From a bacterium UBA7470 (lineage in GTDB: Bacteria; Pseudomonadota; Gammaproteobacteria; Burkholderiales; Burkholderiaceae_C), in NCBI GenBank assembly GCA_002479815.1, contig DLPA01000146.1, positions 719-12,126 on the forward strand: a stretch of 11,408 bases of DNA, given 5' to 3'. Every line of letters starts with the position of its first letter. The first letter of the stretch is position 1. This document shows positions 1 to 6,661 of this stretch, piece after piece. The position numbers were made by a program, and so were the translations under genes. Below the pieces are notes generated by a model that saw only the letters and a program-made list of their open reading frames with translations, made no database searches and was not told where the DNA came from.

Positions 1-535
1 TGGGGTTGTGCGGGCTGTTGATGACGAGGGCGCGGGTGCGGGGGGTGATGGCGGCGGCGATGGCCTCGACATTAGGCGCAAAACTGCCGGGTACACCGGG
101 CTGACCCAAGGGCACGCGCACCGCCACGCCGCCTGCCAGCTCGATGTTGGGGACGTAGCTGTCGTAGCAGGGATCAAGGACGATGACTTCATCGCCCGGG
201 TGAACAATGGCTAAGATCGCCGTCAAAATGGCTTGGGTTGCGCCTGCGGTGATGGTGATTTCGGTGTTCGGGTCGTAGCGTGTGCCATGCAGGGCAGCGA
301 TTTTGTCGGCCACCGCCACGCGCAGCGCGGGCACGCCGGTCATGGGAGGGTATTGGTTATGGCCTGCCTGCATGGCGGCGGTGACGGCATCGACCAAGCG
401 CGGGTCGCAGTCAAAATCAGGAAAACCTTGGCCCAAGTTGACCGCGCCGTGTGCTGCGGCCAGCGCAGACATGACCGTGAAAATGGTCGTGCCGACTTGG
501 GGCAGGCGGCTGGTGAGGGCGGGGGTGGTGTACAT
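1..535 (-). CDS. PLP-dependent aminotransferase, methionine/kynurenine aminotransferase type (5' part only)
   Basis: First 178 codons of a fold-type I aminotransferase; the rest lies beyond the left edge. The minus-strand translation begins MYTTPALTSRLPQVGTTIF and contains the segments NLGQGFPDFD, NQYPPMTGVPALR, ITITAGATQAI and DPCYDSYVP, ending at NSPHNP (residues 173-178). These closely parallel E. coli YbdL (methionine aminotransferase) and the related kynurenine/glutamine transaminases, which transfer the amino group of Met, Gln or aromatic residues to a 2-oxo acid in the cytoplasm. N177 in the NP pair corresponds to the conserved PLP-contacting Asn; the Schiff-base lysine would lie outside the window. 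ATG at 535 is preceded by AAGAG with a 7-base spacer. It lies downstream of cysB on the same strand, across an AT-rich spacer. A role in methionine salvage would fit a sulfur neighbourhood, but substrate choice is inferred from resemblance only. Confidence 0.88.
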   Translation of the reverse strand, partial: MYTTPALTSRLPQVGTTIFTVMSALAAAHGAVNLGQGFPDFDCDPRLVDAVTAAMQAGHNQYPPMTGVPALRVAVADKIAALHGTRYDPNTEITITAGATQAILTAILAIVHPGDEVIVLDPCYDSYVPNIELAGGVAVRVPLGQPGVPGSFAPNVEAIAAAITPRTRALVINSPHNP

Positions 536-550
536 GGTGACGCTCTTGTT

Positions 551-612
551 TTAAATTTGAGATATAAATAGGCTTTATTACTTTAAATAAAAGCATCTAC
601 AGCTATAAAAAT
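551..612. repeat. AT-rich intergenic element resembling a dispersed Comamonadaceae repeat
   Basis: The spacer between cysB and the aminotransferase gene is strikingly AT-rich against its surroundings. Read on the minus strand it contains TTTTTATAGCTGTAGATGC, then an imperfect hairpin (GCTTT-T-ATT paired with AATAAAGC around a TAAAGT loop, positions 572-594), then GCCTATTTATATCTCAAAT. This order (ATAGCT, GC-TT core, GCCTATTT, CAAAT) resembles an intergenic repeat I remember as abundant in Comamonadaceae chromosomes; that match is from memory. The left arm runs into the last codons of cysB. Only one copy is visible here. Confidence 0.5.
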
Positions 613-1556
613 CAAAGCTGATACCGGTCGTCGTGACCTTCCATCGCTTTTAAGATCAAGTCGCGGCTGAGGCGTTCGCTCAAGAGTTCGGCCAAGCGCA
701 GGACGTAGTGGCGCAGGTAGGCTCCGCGTTTGAAGGCGACGCGGGCGACGTTGTGGCCCAGCAGATGCGCCAGCGGGCGGGCGACCAAATCGGGGTCGCG
801 GTTGTCGCGCGTCACGGCCATTTCAGCGACGATACCGATGCCCAAGCCCAGTTTCACGTAGGTTTTGATGACATCGGAGTCGATGGCTTCTAGCACGATG
901 TTGGGTTTGAGTTCGCGCGAGGCAAAGGCCAAGTCGATGCGCGTGCGTCCGGTGAACGAGGGGTGGTAGGTGATGAGCGGGTAGCGGGCCAAGTCGTCTA
1001 GGCTGAGGCGCTCTTTGTCGGCCAGCGGGTGGCCGATGGGCAGCACCAAGACGTGTTGCCACTCGTAGCAGGGCAGGGTGATGAGGTCTTCGTGCTGAGA
1101 GAGCGATTCGGTGGCGATGCCGATGTCGGCCGTATCGGTCAGCAGCATTTGCGCCACTTGCTCAGGCGAGCCTTGATGCAGGCTGATGGCGACTTTGGGA
1201 TAGGCTTGGCGCAGCTTGGCGACAGGCACGGGCAGCACATACCGCGCTTGGGTGTGGGTGGTGGCGATGGACAAGGTGCCGCTGTCTTGCGCCGAGAATT
1301 GATCGCCAATGCGCCGCAAGTTGTTGACCTCACGCAAGATGACTTCGATGCTTTTTAAGACGTGTTGGCCGGGTTCGGTCAGGCGGCGTATGCGTTTGCC
1401 GTGGCGCGAGAAAATCTGTATGCCCAGTTCATCTTCCAACTCGATGATGGCTTTGGACACGCCGGGTTGCGAGGTGTGCAAGGCTTTGGCGGTTTCGGTG
1501 AGGTTGAGGTTGCGGCGCACCGCCTCTTGTACAAAGCGAAATTGATGCAGATTCAA
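612..1556 (-). CDS. cysB: CysB-family LysR-type transcriptional regulator
   Basis: LysR-type regulator of 314 residues, expected to activate sulfate uptake and reduction genes with N-acetylserine or O-acetylserine as inducer, as known for CysB. The N-terminal winged helix-turn-helix spans about residues 1-60 (LNLTETAKALHTSQPGVSK, then LEDELGIQIFSRHGKR). The effector domain carries the CysB hallmark TTHTQARYVLP, followed by SLHQGSPEQVAQML, IATESL and the IDSDVIKTYVKLGLGIGIVAEMAV segment. Length fits the family (E. coli CysB is 324 residues). The start is TTG at 1556: the protein aligns with CysB from this residue (MNLHQFRFV) and AGGAG at 1565-1569 sits 8 bases upstream. The gene begins 32 bases after the cbiX stop on the same strand, so it probably depends at least partly on transcription from the lptF side. 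Its own promoter was not recognised. Confidence 0.93.
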   Translation of the reverse strand: MNLHQFRFVQEAVRRNLNLTETAKALHTSQPGVSKAIIELEDELGIQIFSRHGKRIRRLTEPGQHVLKSIEVILREVNNLRRIGDQFSAQDSGTLSIATTHTQARYVLPVPVAKLRQAYPKVAISLHQGSPEQVAQMLLTDTADIGIATESLSQHEDLITLPCYEWQHVLVLPIGHPLADKERLSLDDLARYPLITYHPSFTGRTRIDLAFASRELKPNIVLEAIDSDVIKTYVKLGLGIGIVAEMAVTRDNRDPDLVARPLAHLLGHNVARVAFKRGAYLRHYVLRLAELLSERLSRDLILKAMEGHDDRYQL

Positions 1557-1564
1557 AACGGGTG

Positions 1565-1569
1565 CTCCT
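1565..1569 (-). promoter_or_regulatory. Ribosome binding site that fixes the cysB TTG start
   Basis: AGGAG on the minus strand, 8 bases before TTG at 1556. No ATG or GTG in the same frame offers a better start that preserves the conserved N-terminus of CysB. Confidence 0.75.
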
Positions 1570-1572
1570 AAA

Positions 1573-1604
1573 TAAATGCCCTAATACCCTAATGCCCCAA
1601 TGCC
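1573..1604. repeat. 8-bp tandem repeat, four units, across the cbiX stop codon
   Basis: Read on the minus strand the units are GGCATTGG (1597-1604), GGCATTAG (1589-1596), GGTATTAG (1581-1588) and GGCATTTA (1573-1580), consensus GGCATTAG. The repeat supplies the last residues and TAG stop of cbiX and ends just before the cysB ribosome binding site. Because 8 is not a multiple of 3, gain or loss of a unit would change the cbiX C-terminus and the cbiX-cysB spacing. Confidence 0.7.
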
Positions 1605-1984
1605 AATTGCGCCAACAACTGGGTCAGGGCCGGGTGCTCGCCTGCAGCAGGCAAGAGTTCAAAGGTCACGGCTGGGTGCTCAAGGCGCAGGGCATCGACC
1701 AAGTGGGGTAGGTCATGGCGGGCGTGTTGGCCCATGCCGAAAAACACGGGCAGGATGCGGATGTGCTGAAGGGGGGACGGGGTGGTGTGGCGCGACAAGA
1801 CTTCGGCTACAGCGGTGGGCAAATCGGGCGTGCATAACTCTAGGTACGCACAGGCCACGGGGGTTTGTGGGGCGAGGGTGGTGATGGCGTGGGCAATGGC
1901 CTCGATGGGCGCACGCCACAAGGGATCACGCGAGCCGTGCGCAAACAAGATCACGGCATGGGGGGGAGAAGTCGTCAATGACAC
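1589..1984 (-). CDS. cbiX: Sirohydrochlorin chelatase, small CbiX/SirB type
   Basis: Small single-domain chelatase of 131 residues, the size of the short CbiX/SirB proteins that insert Co2+ or Fe2+ into sirohydrochlorin in the cytoplasm. The N-terminal motif VILFAHGSRDPLW gives the metal-binding His16; FFGMGQHARHDLP gives the second conserved His87 with the G-x-G-x-H arrangement; YLELCTPDLP (residues 48-56) matches the conserved acidic segment. The start is GTG at 1984, with AGGAG at 1991-1995 six bases upstream. It follows lptG by 17 bases and precedes cysB by 32. Standing next to cysB, it is more likely a ferrochelatase making siroheme for sulfite reductase than a cobalamin enzyme; the sequence alone does not decide the metal. 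The C-terminal codons lie in an 8-bp tandem repeat. Confidence 0.88.
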   Translation of the reverse strand: MSLTTSPPHAVILFAHGSRDPLWRAPIEAIAHAITTLAPQTPVACAYLELCTPDLPTAVAEVLSRHTTPSPLQHIRILPVFFGMGQHARHDLPHLVDALRLEHPAVTFELLPAAGEHPALTQLLAQLALGH

Positions 1985-1990
1985 ATTCAG

Positions 1991-1995
1991 CTCCT
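1991..1995 (-). promoter_or_regulatory. Ribosome binding site for the cbiX GTG start
   Basis: AGGAG on the minus strand, six bases before GTG at 1984, inside the 17-base lptG-cbiX gap. It supports GTG rather than an internal start. Confidence 0.75.
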
Positions 1996-2001
1996 AAATG
2001 A

Positions 2002-3114
2002 CTAGCGACGCAGCACCAACCAGCCAAAGGCGGTGAGCGATACTACCGAATAAATCAGGGACGGTGCAGCCGCTGCCAACCACGGTTGCCACTGATTCAA
2101 TCGTCCAATATGCCCGAACACGTTGTTGAGCAAGAAAAAACTGATGCCGATCATCACGCCCATGAACACATAGCCGGTGATGCTGTCAGAGCGGAAGTGC
2201 AAATAGGCAAAGGGCAGGGCCAAGACCATCATCACCAAGCAACTCAAGGGGTAAAACACTTTGCGCCAGAACTCCAGCTCGTAGCGTTGCGAGTTTTGGC
2301 CGTTGTCGTCCAAGTGCTGCACATAGCCCCACAAGTCCAGTGTGCCCATGCGGTCGGGGCGCAGCAGAGCGACAGACACGCGCTCGGCACGAAGGCTGGT
2401 GGGCCATTCCCAGGTGGCCAGGGTTTGGTGGGACAGGGCTTTGGCATCTGTCGTCCCCGTCATTTGCAGCTTTTCGACTTGTTGCAATACCCAAAGCCCC
2501 TCGCTCATGTGCCCCGTTTGGGCGTCAATGCGGTTGACCAAGTGGCCTTGGTCGTTGAATTCAAACAGACGAATGCCTTTCAAGTGGCCCTCTTCGGACA
2601 TGGCACTGACGTTGACGGCAAATTGGCGCTGTTCTTGTTTTTCTTTCAGCCAAGCGCCTGTTTGACCGAGTTTGGTCTGACCCAGGTATTGCGATTTGAG
2701 CAATTGCGCGGCTTTAGAAGACAAGGGAGCGAGGTAGTCGCCCAGTGCAAACGTAAAAGCGGCAAACAACACCCCCAGCCCCAGCATCATCCGCAACGAA
2801 CGCCACGGCCCCAAGCCGCTGGTGCGCAAAATGGTGTATTCCGAGCCTTGGGCCATGCGCGCAAAGACAAATACCGCCCCAATCAAGACCGCAATCGGCA
2901 GTAGTTCGTACCACCGAACAGGTACTAAGAGCAGCACGTACAGCAAGGCGTGTTGCAACTCATAGGGCATTTGGGGGTTGAGGGGGGAGGCTTTACCAAT
3001 GTTGGAAAGCTCGTCAATCACATCAAAAAAATAAAACAAGCCCAAAAAAGCCAGCGAAACCGCCCCAACTGCCACGAAAACCTCGCGGTAAATCAAACGT
3101 CTGATGGTTTTCAT
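2002..3114 (-). CDS. lptG: LPS export ABC transporter permease LptG
   Basis: Inner-membrane permease of the LptB2FG complex, which extracts lipopolysaccharide from the inner membrane and passes it to LptC/LptA. The protein has 370 residues (E. coli LptG has 360) and the family layout: membrane segments near residues 9-31, 57-85 and 103-125, a soluble periplasmic beta-jellyroll domain around 126-275, then three more segments near 287-306, 315-333 and 344-368. The N-terminus MKTIRRLIYREVF, the GSEYTILRTSGLGPW loop (90-104, the region expected to contact the ATPase) and the C-terminal LEFWRKVFYPLSCLVMMVLALPFA segment are typical. ATG at 3114 overlaps the lptF stop as ATGA; no Shine-Dalgarno is visible, so translation is probably coupled to lptF. 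The frame is open further upstream, but that extension only reads lptF in another frame. Confidence 0.93.
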   Translation of the reverse strand: MKTIRRLIYREVFVAVGAVSLAFLGLFYFFDVIDELSNIGKASPLNPQMPYELQHALLYVLLLVPVRWYELLPIAVLIGAVFVFARMAQGSEYTILRTSGLGPWRSLRMMLGLGVLFAAFTFALGDYLAPLSSKAAQLLKSQYLGQTKLGQTGAWLKEKQEQRQFAVNVSAMSEEGHLKGIRLFEFNDQGHLVNRIDAQTGHMSEGLWVLQQVEKLQMTGTTDAKALSHQTLATWEWPTSLRAERVSVALLRPDRMGTLDLWGYVQHLDDNGQNSQRYELEFWRKVFYPLSCLVMMVLALPFAYLHFRSDSITGYVFMGVMIGISFFLLNNVFGHIGRLNQWQPWLAAAAPSLIYSVVSLTAFGWLVLRR

Positions 3115-4250
3115 GTGGGTGCTGAGGTAGGAGTAGAAGTATGAGGCGGTGCAGCACTTGTCAATTTGCGGCGGAACCAACGGCGAATCGACAAGTGGTA
3201 ATGTCGCTTGATCAGCCACAAGGTGGTGGCCAGCAACACCGAGGCGTGCAATTGCAACAACCAAATGTCCCAAGGTATTTGTCCCCGAGCGACACGACTT
3301 TCACCTAAGTTGAGCAAGTTGTAGTACAGCAAGAAGGCAAAAATCGAAAAGGCCAGATTGCCGCTGCGCCCCGCGCGTGGGTTGGAGGTGGTCGTTGCCA
3401 CGGCCAGTAAGCTCAGGTTCAAGGCGCACAAGACCATACCGATGCGCCAGCCAAATTCAGCCATTGCTTGCGGCTCGCGGGTGGTCACCAAAGACAGCGT
3501 ACTGCGGGACTTCATCTCTAATTCGCGTGACAAGGGGAGCGCTTTTTCGGTGATGCGGCTGGCGTATTCCTCAAACTCACTGACTTTGAACGAGCCTTGC
3601 TCACCCGCTATGCTTTCTAACCGTTGGCCTTGCGTGAGCAGTAAAAATGGGGTGCCATCTTGCTGTATGACCCGAGCAGCTTTGGCTGAAATGGTGCTTT
3701 CTTGCTGGTTTTGCGTGGAGGAAATAAAGACATTGCGGCCCTCTGTGCCCAACGCGGTATCTTTGTCGATGAAAAAAACCCGTCGGCCACTGGACGACTC
3801 TTGAAACTGACCGGGGGTGACGCGCTGCAAATCGCTGCGTTGCTCAAAGCGAACACGCAGGTCAGATGCTTGTTGATTGGCCCACGGCCAAGCAAACAGC
3901 ACCAACACCGTCACCGCCAATAAAACAGGCCATGCAAATCGAAGCACCGGCGACAGCAGCGACAAGAGCCCGCGCCCGCTGTTCATCCAAATGACCATTT
4001 CGCTGTCACGGTGCATGCGCGACAGGACAGACACAATAGAGATAAACAAGGCCATGGTCAGCACCGTGGGCATACGACCAAGGACGGTATAGCCCAAAAT
4101 CAGCATCACTTCTTTCGGGTCGATGGCTCCAGAGGAGGCTTGGCCTAACACGCGGATCAAAAGCATGGTCACGACAATGGTGAACAACACCACCAATGTG
4201 GCCCCAAAACTGCGGGCCAACTCCGCCCGAATAGAAGAATGGAATAACAT
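3111..4250 (-). CDS. lptF: LPS export ABC transporter permease LptF
   Basis: Partner permease of LptG in the LptB2FG lipopolysaccharide exporter. The protein has 379 residues from ATG 4250 (E. coli LptF has 366), with membrane segments near 15-33, 55-75, 101-122, 269-287, 298-316 and 329-347 and a periplasmic domain between the third and fourth. Supporting segments are MLFHSSIRAELARSFGATL, SRMHRDSEMVIWMNSG (coupling loop), TPGQFQESSSGRRVFFID and TSNPRAGRSGNLAFSI. The C-terminus ends in a Pro/Thr/Ser-rich tail (about 365-379) and its stop overlaps the lptG start by 4 bases. A TTG at 4292 would add 14 residues but would overlap pepA by 17 bases and lacks family support. No good Shine-Dalgarno precedes ATG 4250. 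It diverges from pepA. Confidence 0.92.
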   Translation of the reverse strand: MLFHSSIRAELARSFGATLVVLFTIVVTMLLIRVLGQASSGAIDPKEVMLILGYTVLGRMPTVLTMALFISIVSVLSRMHRDSEMVIWMNSGRGLLSLLSPVLRFAWPVLLAVTVLVLFAWPWANQQASDLRVRFEQRSDLQRVTPGQFQESSSGRRVFFIDKDTALGTEGRNVFISSTQNQQESTISAKAARVIQQDGTPFLLLTQGQRLESIAGEQGSFKVSEFEEYASRITEKALPLSRELEMKSRSTLSLVTTREPQAMAEFGWRIGMVLCALNLSLLAVATTTSNPRAGRSGNLAFSIFAFLLYYNLLNLGESRVARGQIPWDIWLLQLHASVLLATTLWLIKRHYHLSIRRWFRRKLTSAAPPHTSTPTSAPT

Positions 4251-4275
4251 CGTAACTTGATAGGAAAACCGAATT
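4251..4275. promoter_or_regulatory. 25-base divergent gap between lptF and pepA starts
   Basis: Only 25 bases separate the lptF ATG (minus) from the pepA ATG (plus). There is no room for two complete sigma-70 promoters, so at least one promoter must lie inside the opposite coding sequence. No convincing -35/-10 pair was found for either direction. AGGA at 4262-4265, 10 bases before the pepA ATG, may serve as its ribosome binding site. Confidence 0.55.
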
Positions 4276-5796
4276 ATGAACTTTGAATTCAAACCCCTGA
4301 CCTTAGAAGCTGTTGCCTTAACTCAAACCGATGCGCTGATTGTGCTTTGGCCTGATGACGAAGACGCTGTACCTGTGTCTGACGGTGCAGAACAGCATCT
4401 CATTGATTGGGTACGTCAAACCTCAGACATGGGGTTGTTTGACAAAGGCTTGGCGAAAATCTTGACCGCACACCTGCATCCCGCCTGTGCAGCACCCCGT
4501 CTGATCGTGGTACGGGCAGGGGATGCGTCACCAGAGGAAGTTCGCAAAGCCGTATTGGCGGCCATGGCAAGTCTCAAAGGTAGCCCTGTGCAAGAGGTCA
4601 TCCTTTACATGGGCTTGGTCACACCGGCGGTGGGTGCGCATCGCGCAGCGGTGCTGGCAGCCGCAGAGGCCACGTACACCTATACCTCGACCTTGTCCAG
4701 ATTCAAGGCCCGCGTCATCAAGACCGTGACCTTGGCTGGACAGGAAGCCCCGCAAATTGAGCAAGAACTGACCGAAGGCCGTGCGCTGGTGTCGGGCATC
4801 GAGTGGGCCAAAGAATGGGCGAATCGTCCCGGCAATCACGCCACACCCAGCGATTTGGCAGATGCGGCTGAATCTTTAGAAAAAGAAAAACACATCAGCG
4901 TGGAGGTGTTGGGGCCGAAAGAAGTTGCCAAGCTCGGGATGGGGGCCTTCATGGCCGTGGCACAAGGTTCGGCAGAGCCTTTGCGCTTCATCGTCATCCG
5001 CTATGACGGTGGCCCTAAATCGCAAGCGCCTGTGGTGTTGGTAGGCAAAGGCATTACCTTCGATACAGGCGGTATCTCCATCAAGCCTGCGCCTGAAATG
5101 GACGAAATGAAGTTCGACATGGGTGGCGCTGCCAGCGTGTTGGGCACGATGCGGGCAGTGGCGCAATTGCAGCCCAAGCTCAACGTCATTGCCCTGATTC
5201 CAACTTGTGAAAATATGCCCGACGGCAAAGCAGTCAAGCCCGGCGATGTCGTCACCAGCATGAGTGGAACGACCATAGAAATTTTGAACACAGACGCCGA
5301 AGGCCGTTTGATTCTGTGCGACGCTTTAACGTATGCCGAGCGCTTCCATCCACGCGCCGTGATCGACGTGGCGACCTTGACCGGTGCGTGCGTAATTGCG
5401 CTGGGGCATGTTCGCTCCGGCTTATTCAGTGCGGACGACCACTTGGCGACGGCCTTATCCCAAGCAGGCGACGCGGCTCAAGACCCCTGTTGGCGCATGC
5501 CCTTGGACGATGCTTACGCTGAAGGGCTGAAGACCAATTTTGCCGATGTTGCCAATGTGGGAGGGCGTGCGGGTGGCTCCATCGCTGCTGCAAAATTCTT
5601 ACAAAAGTTCACAGGACATATGCCTTGGGCGCACTTGGACATTGCGGGCACAGCTTGGAAGTCTGGTGCTGCCAAAGGCGCAACTGGCCGCCCCGTTGGT
5701 TTGTTGGTGCAATACCTTTTGTCGTTAGCCAAAGAGGACAGCGCCTCAAAAACAGCGACAAAAAAGAAAAAGCAAGCCAAAGCAGCTGATGCTTGA
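4276..5796 (+). CDS. pepA: Leucyl aminopeptidase PepA (M17 family)
   Basis: Cytoplasmic dimetal M17 aminopeptidase of 506 residues that releases N-terminal Leu and other residues from peptides; in E. coli PepA also binds DNA (cer/XerCD recombination, carAB control). The signature NTDAEGRL occupies residues 338-345. By alignment with E. coli PepA at a constant offset of 12, the metal ligands are K258, D263, D281, D340 and E342, and the catalytic pair is K270 and R344; all are present within GKGITFDTGG, SIKPAPEMDEMKFDMGG and the signature. After the normal end of the domain (RPVGLLVQYLLSLAK) there is an extra Lys/Ala-rich tail containing KKKKQAKAADA, encoded by an A6-G-A5 run. It diverges from lptF and leads into holC, an order shared with E. 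coli. Confidence 0.96.
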   Translation: MNFEFKPLTLEAVALTQTDALIVLWPDDEDAVPVSDGAEQHLIDWVRQTSDMGLFDKGLAKILTAHLHPACAAPRLIVVRAGDASPEEVRKAVLAAMASLKGSPVQEVILYMGLVTPAVGAHRAAVLAAAEATYTYTSTLSRFKARVIKTVTLAGQEAPQIEQELTEGRALVSGIEWAKEWANRPGNHATPSDLADAAESLEKEKHISVEVLGPKEVAKLGMGAFMAVAQGSAEPLRFIVIRYDGGPKSQAPVVLVGKGITFDTGGISIKPAPEMDEMKFDMGGAASVLGTMRAVAQLQPKLNVIALIPTCENMPDGKAVKPGDVVTSMSGTTIEILNTDAEGRLILCDALTYAERFHPRAVIDVATLTGACVIALGHVRSGLFSADDHLATALSQAGDAAQDPCWRMPLDDAYAEGLKTNFADVANVGGRAGGSIAAAKFLQKFTGHMPWAHLDIAGTAWKSGAAKGATGRPVGLLVQYLLSLAKEDSASKTATKKKKQAKAADA

Positions 5797-5825
5797 TGCC
5801 TGACGTTAGATTTGCAGGCTGCTCT

Positions 5826-6248
5826 ATGCAAATTGATTTTCATGTGCAGATACCGGATCGAGTGGTGTATACCCACCGCTTGATTCGCAAAGCGCGGCGG
5901 CACGGTGCCTTGCTGACAGTGTTTGGGACACGCGAGGTGTTGCGTACCTTGGATGTGCATTTGTGGGCGTGGGAGCAGGGCGAGTTTTTGCCCCACGCCA
6001 GTGTGGATGCGCCGGAGGCGGTGCAACAACGCTCTCCCATTCTCTTGCGCGACGTGCTCAGGGGCGATGAGCCGTCTGATGTCTTGATCAATTTGTCGCT
6101 GGATTTGCCCGAAGGGTATGCGCGATGGTCTCGCTTGATTGATATCGTGTCCACTGATCCAGACGAGTTGAGTGCTGCACGTCAACGATGGCGACAGTTA
6201 TTGGCCCAAGGACATCAACCGACAAAGTTTGAACGAACTGCGTCGTGA
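5826..6248 (+). CDS. holC: DNA polymerase III chi subunit HolC
   Basis: Clamp-loader accessory subunit (chi) that links DNA polymerase III holoenzyme to single-strand DNA-binding protein. From ATG 5826 the product is 140 residues, close to E. coli HolC (147). The family pattern is visible: an N-terminal strand MQIDFHVQIPDRVVYTHRLIRKA, the conserved LWAWEQGEFLPH segment at 46-57, DVLINL at 85-90 and a C-terminal basic helix RQRWRQLLAQGH. Alternative starts are ATG 5796, which overlaps the pepA stop as TGATG, and TTG 5793. I prefer 5826 because the protein then begins as family members do and AGG at 5816-5818 lies 7 bases upstream; the longer form would add 10 residues of no family resemblance. 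It is presumably cotranscribed with pepA. Confidence 0.85.
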   Translation: MQIDFHVQIPDRVVYTHRLIRKARRHGALLTVFGTREVLRTLDVHLWAWEQGEFLPHASVDAPEAVQQRSPILLRDVLRGDEPSDVLINLSLDLPEGYARWSRLIDIVSTDPDELSAARQRWRQLLAQGHQPTKFERTAS

Positions 6249-6265
6249 ACGTTTGATTGAAAGCC

Positions 6266-6661
6266 ATGACAAGCAAAAAAGTTTTCATTCCCACCTTGAC
6301 CGATGTGGTCACATTCGCCGACCGTGTGCCCGTCTTGACTGAAAAGGCTGACCCTACGATGGAGGGCCCCTCACCGCAGACGACAGTGGCGGAACAAGAT
6401 ATCGATACAGAAAAAGCACCCCATCAGTCACCTGCATCCGATCTCAAAACCCTAACTGAAGACGTATGGAAGGCCTTGGAGCCCGCGTTAAAGCAGATGC
6501 TTCAAGAAGAAGTCGTGCATCTTTTTGAGCAACAGCACGTGCAGATCATGGCACGGTTGGGCGAGAGAGTCCGCCCTGCCTTGGCGCAGGCACTGGTATC
6601 CAAATTGACGCACGTCAGGACTGATCCAAATCAGTCGCCAAGGACAGAAACATCTTGGTAA
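6266..6661 (+). CDS. Small protein of unknown function with IPTLTDVV motif, downstream of holC
   Basis: I do not recognise this gene with certainty. From ATG 6266 the product is 131 residues, with no signal peptide or membrane segment. The N-terminus holds FIPTLTDVV (residues 7-15) and a looser second copy VPVLTEKA (21-28). A low-complexity Pro/Thr/Gln/Asp stretch follows (about 29-58), then an amphipathic helical region (about 60-116) rich in Leu, Glu and Gln that could form a coiled coil, and a polar tail. Short I-P-x-L-T-(D/E)-V motifs near the N-terminus occur in small uncharacterised Burkholderiales proteins, possibly those labelled DUF2486; this is from memory. It starts 17 bases after holC and is probably the third gene of a pepA-holC unit. 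TTG 6257 is a possible alternative start. No clear Shine-Dalgarno. Confidence 0.72.
   Translation: MTSKKVFIPTLTDVVTFADRVPVLTEKADPTMEGPSPQTTVAEQDIDTEKAPHQSPASDLKTLTEDVWKALEPALKQMLQEEVVHLFEQQHVQIMARLGERVRPALAQALVSKLTHVRTDPNQSPRTETSW

Noticed and set aside
2086..2904. A 272-codon plus-strand open frame opposite lptG
   Set aside because: The composition is Gln/His-rich with no recognisable domain, and the opposite strand encodes a clear LptG with proper membrane segments.
5514..6185. A 223-codon minus-strand frame across the pepA end and holC
   Set aside because: It spans two confident plus-strand genes and shows no family resemblance.
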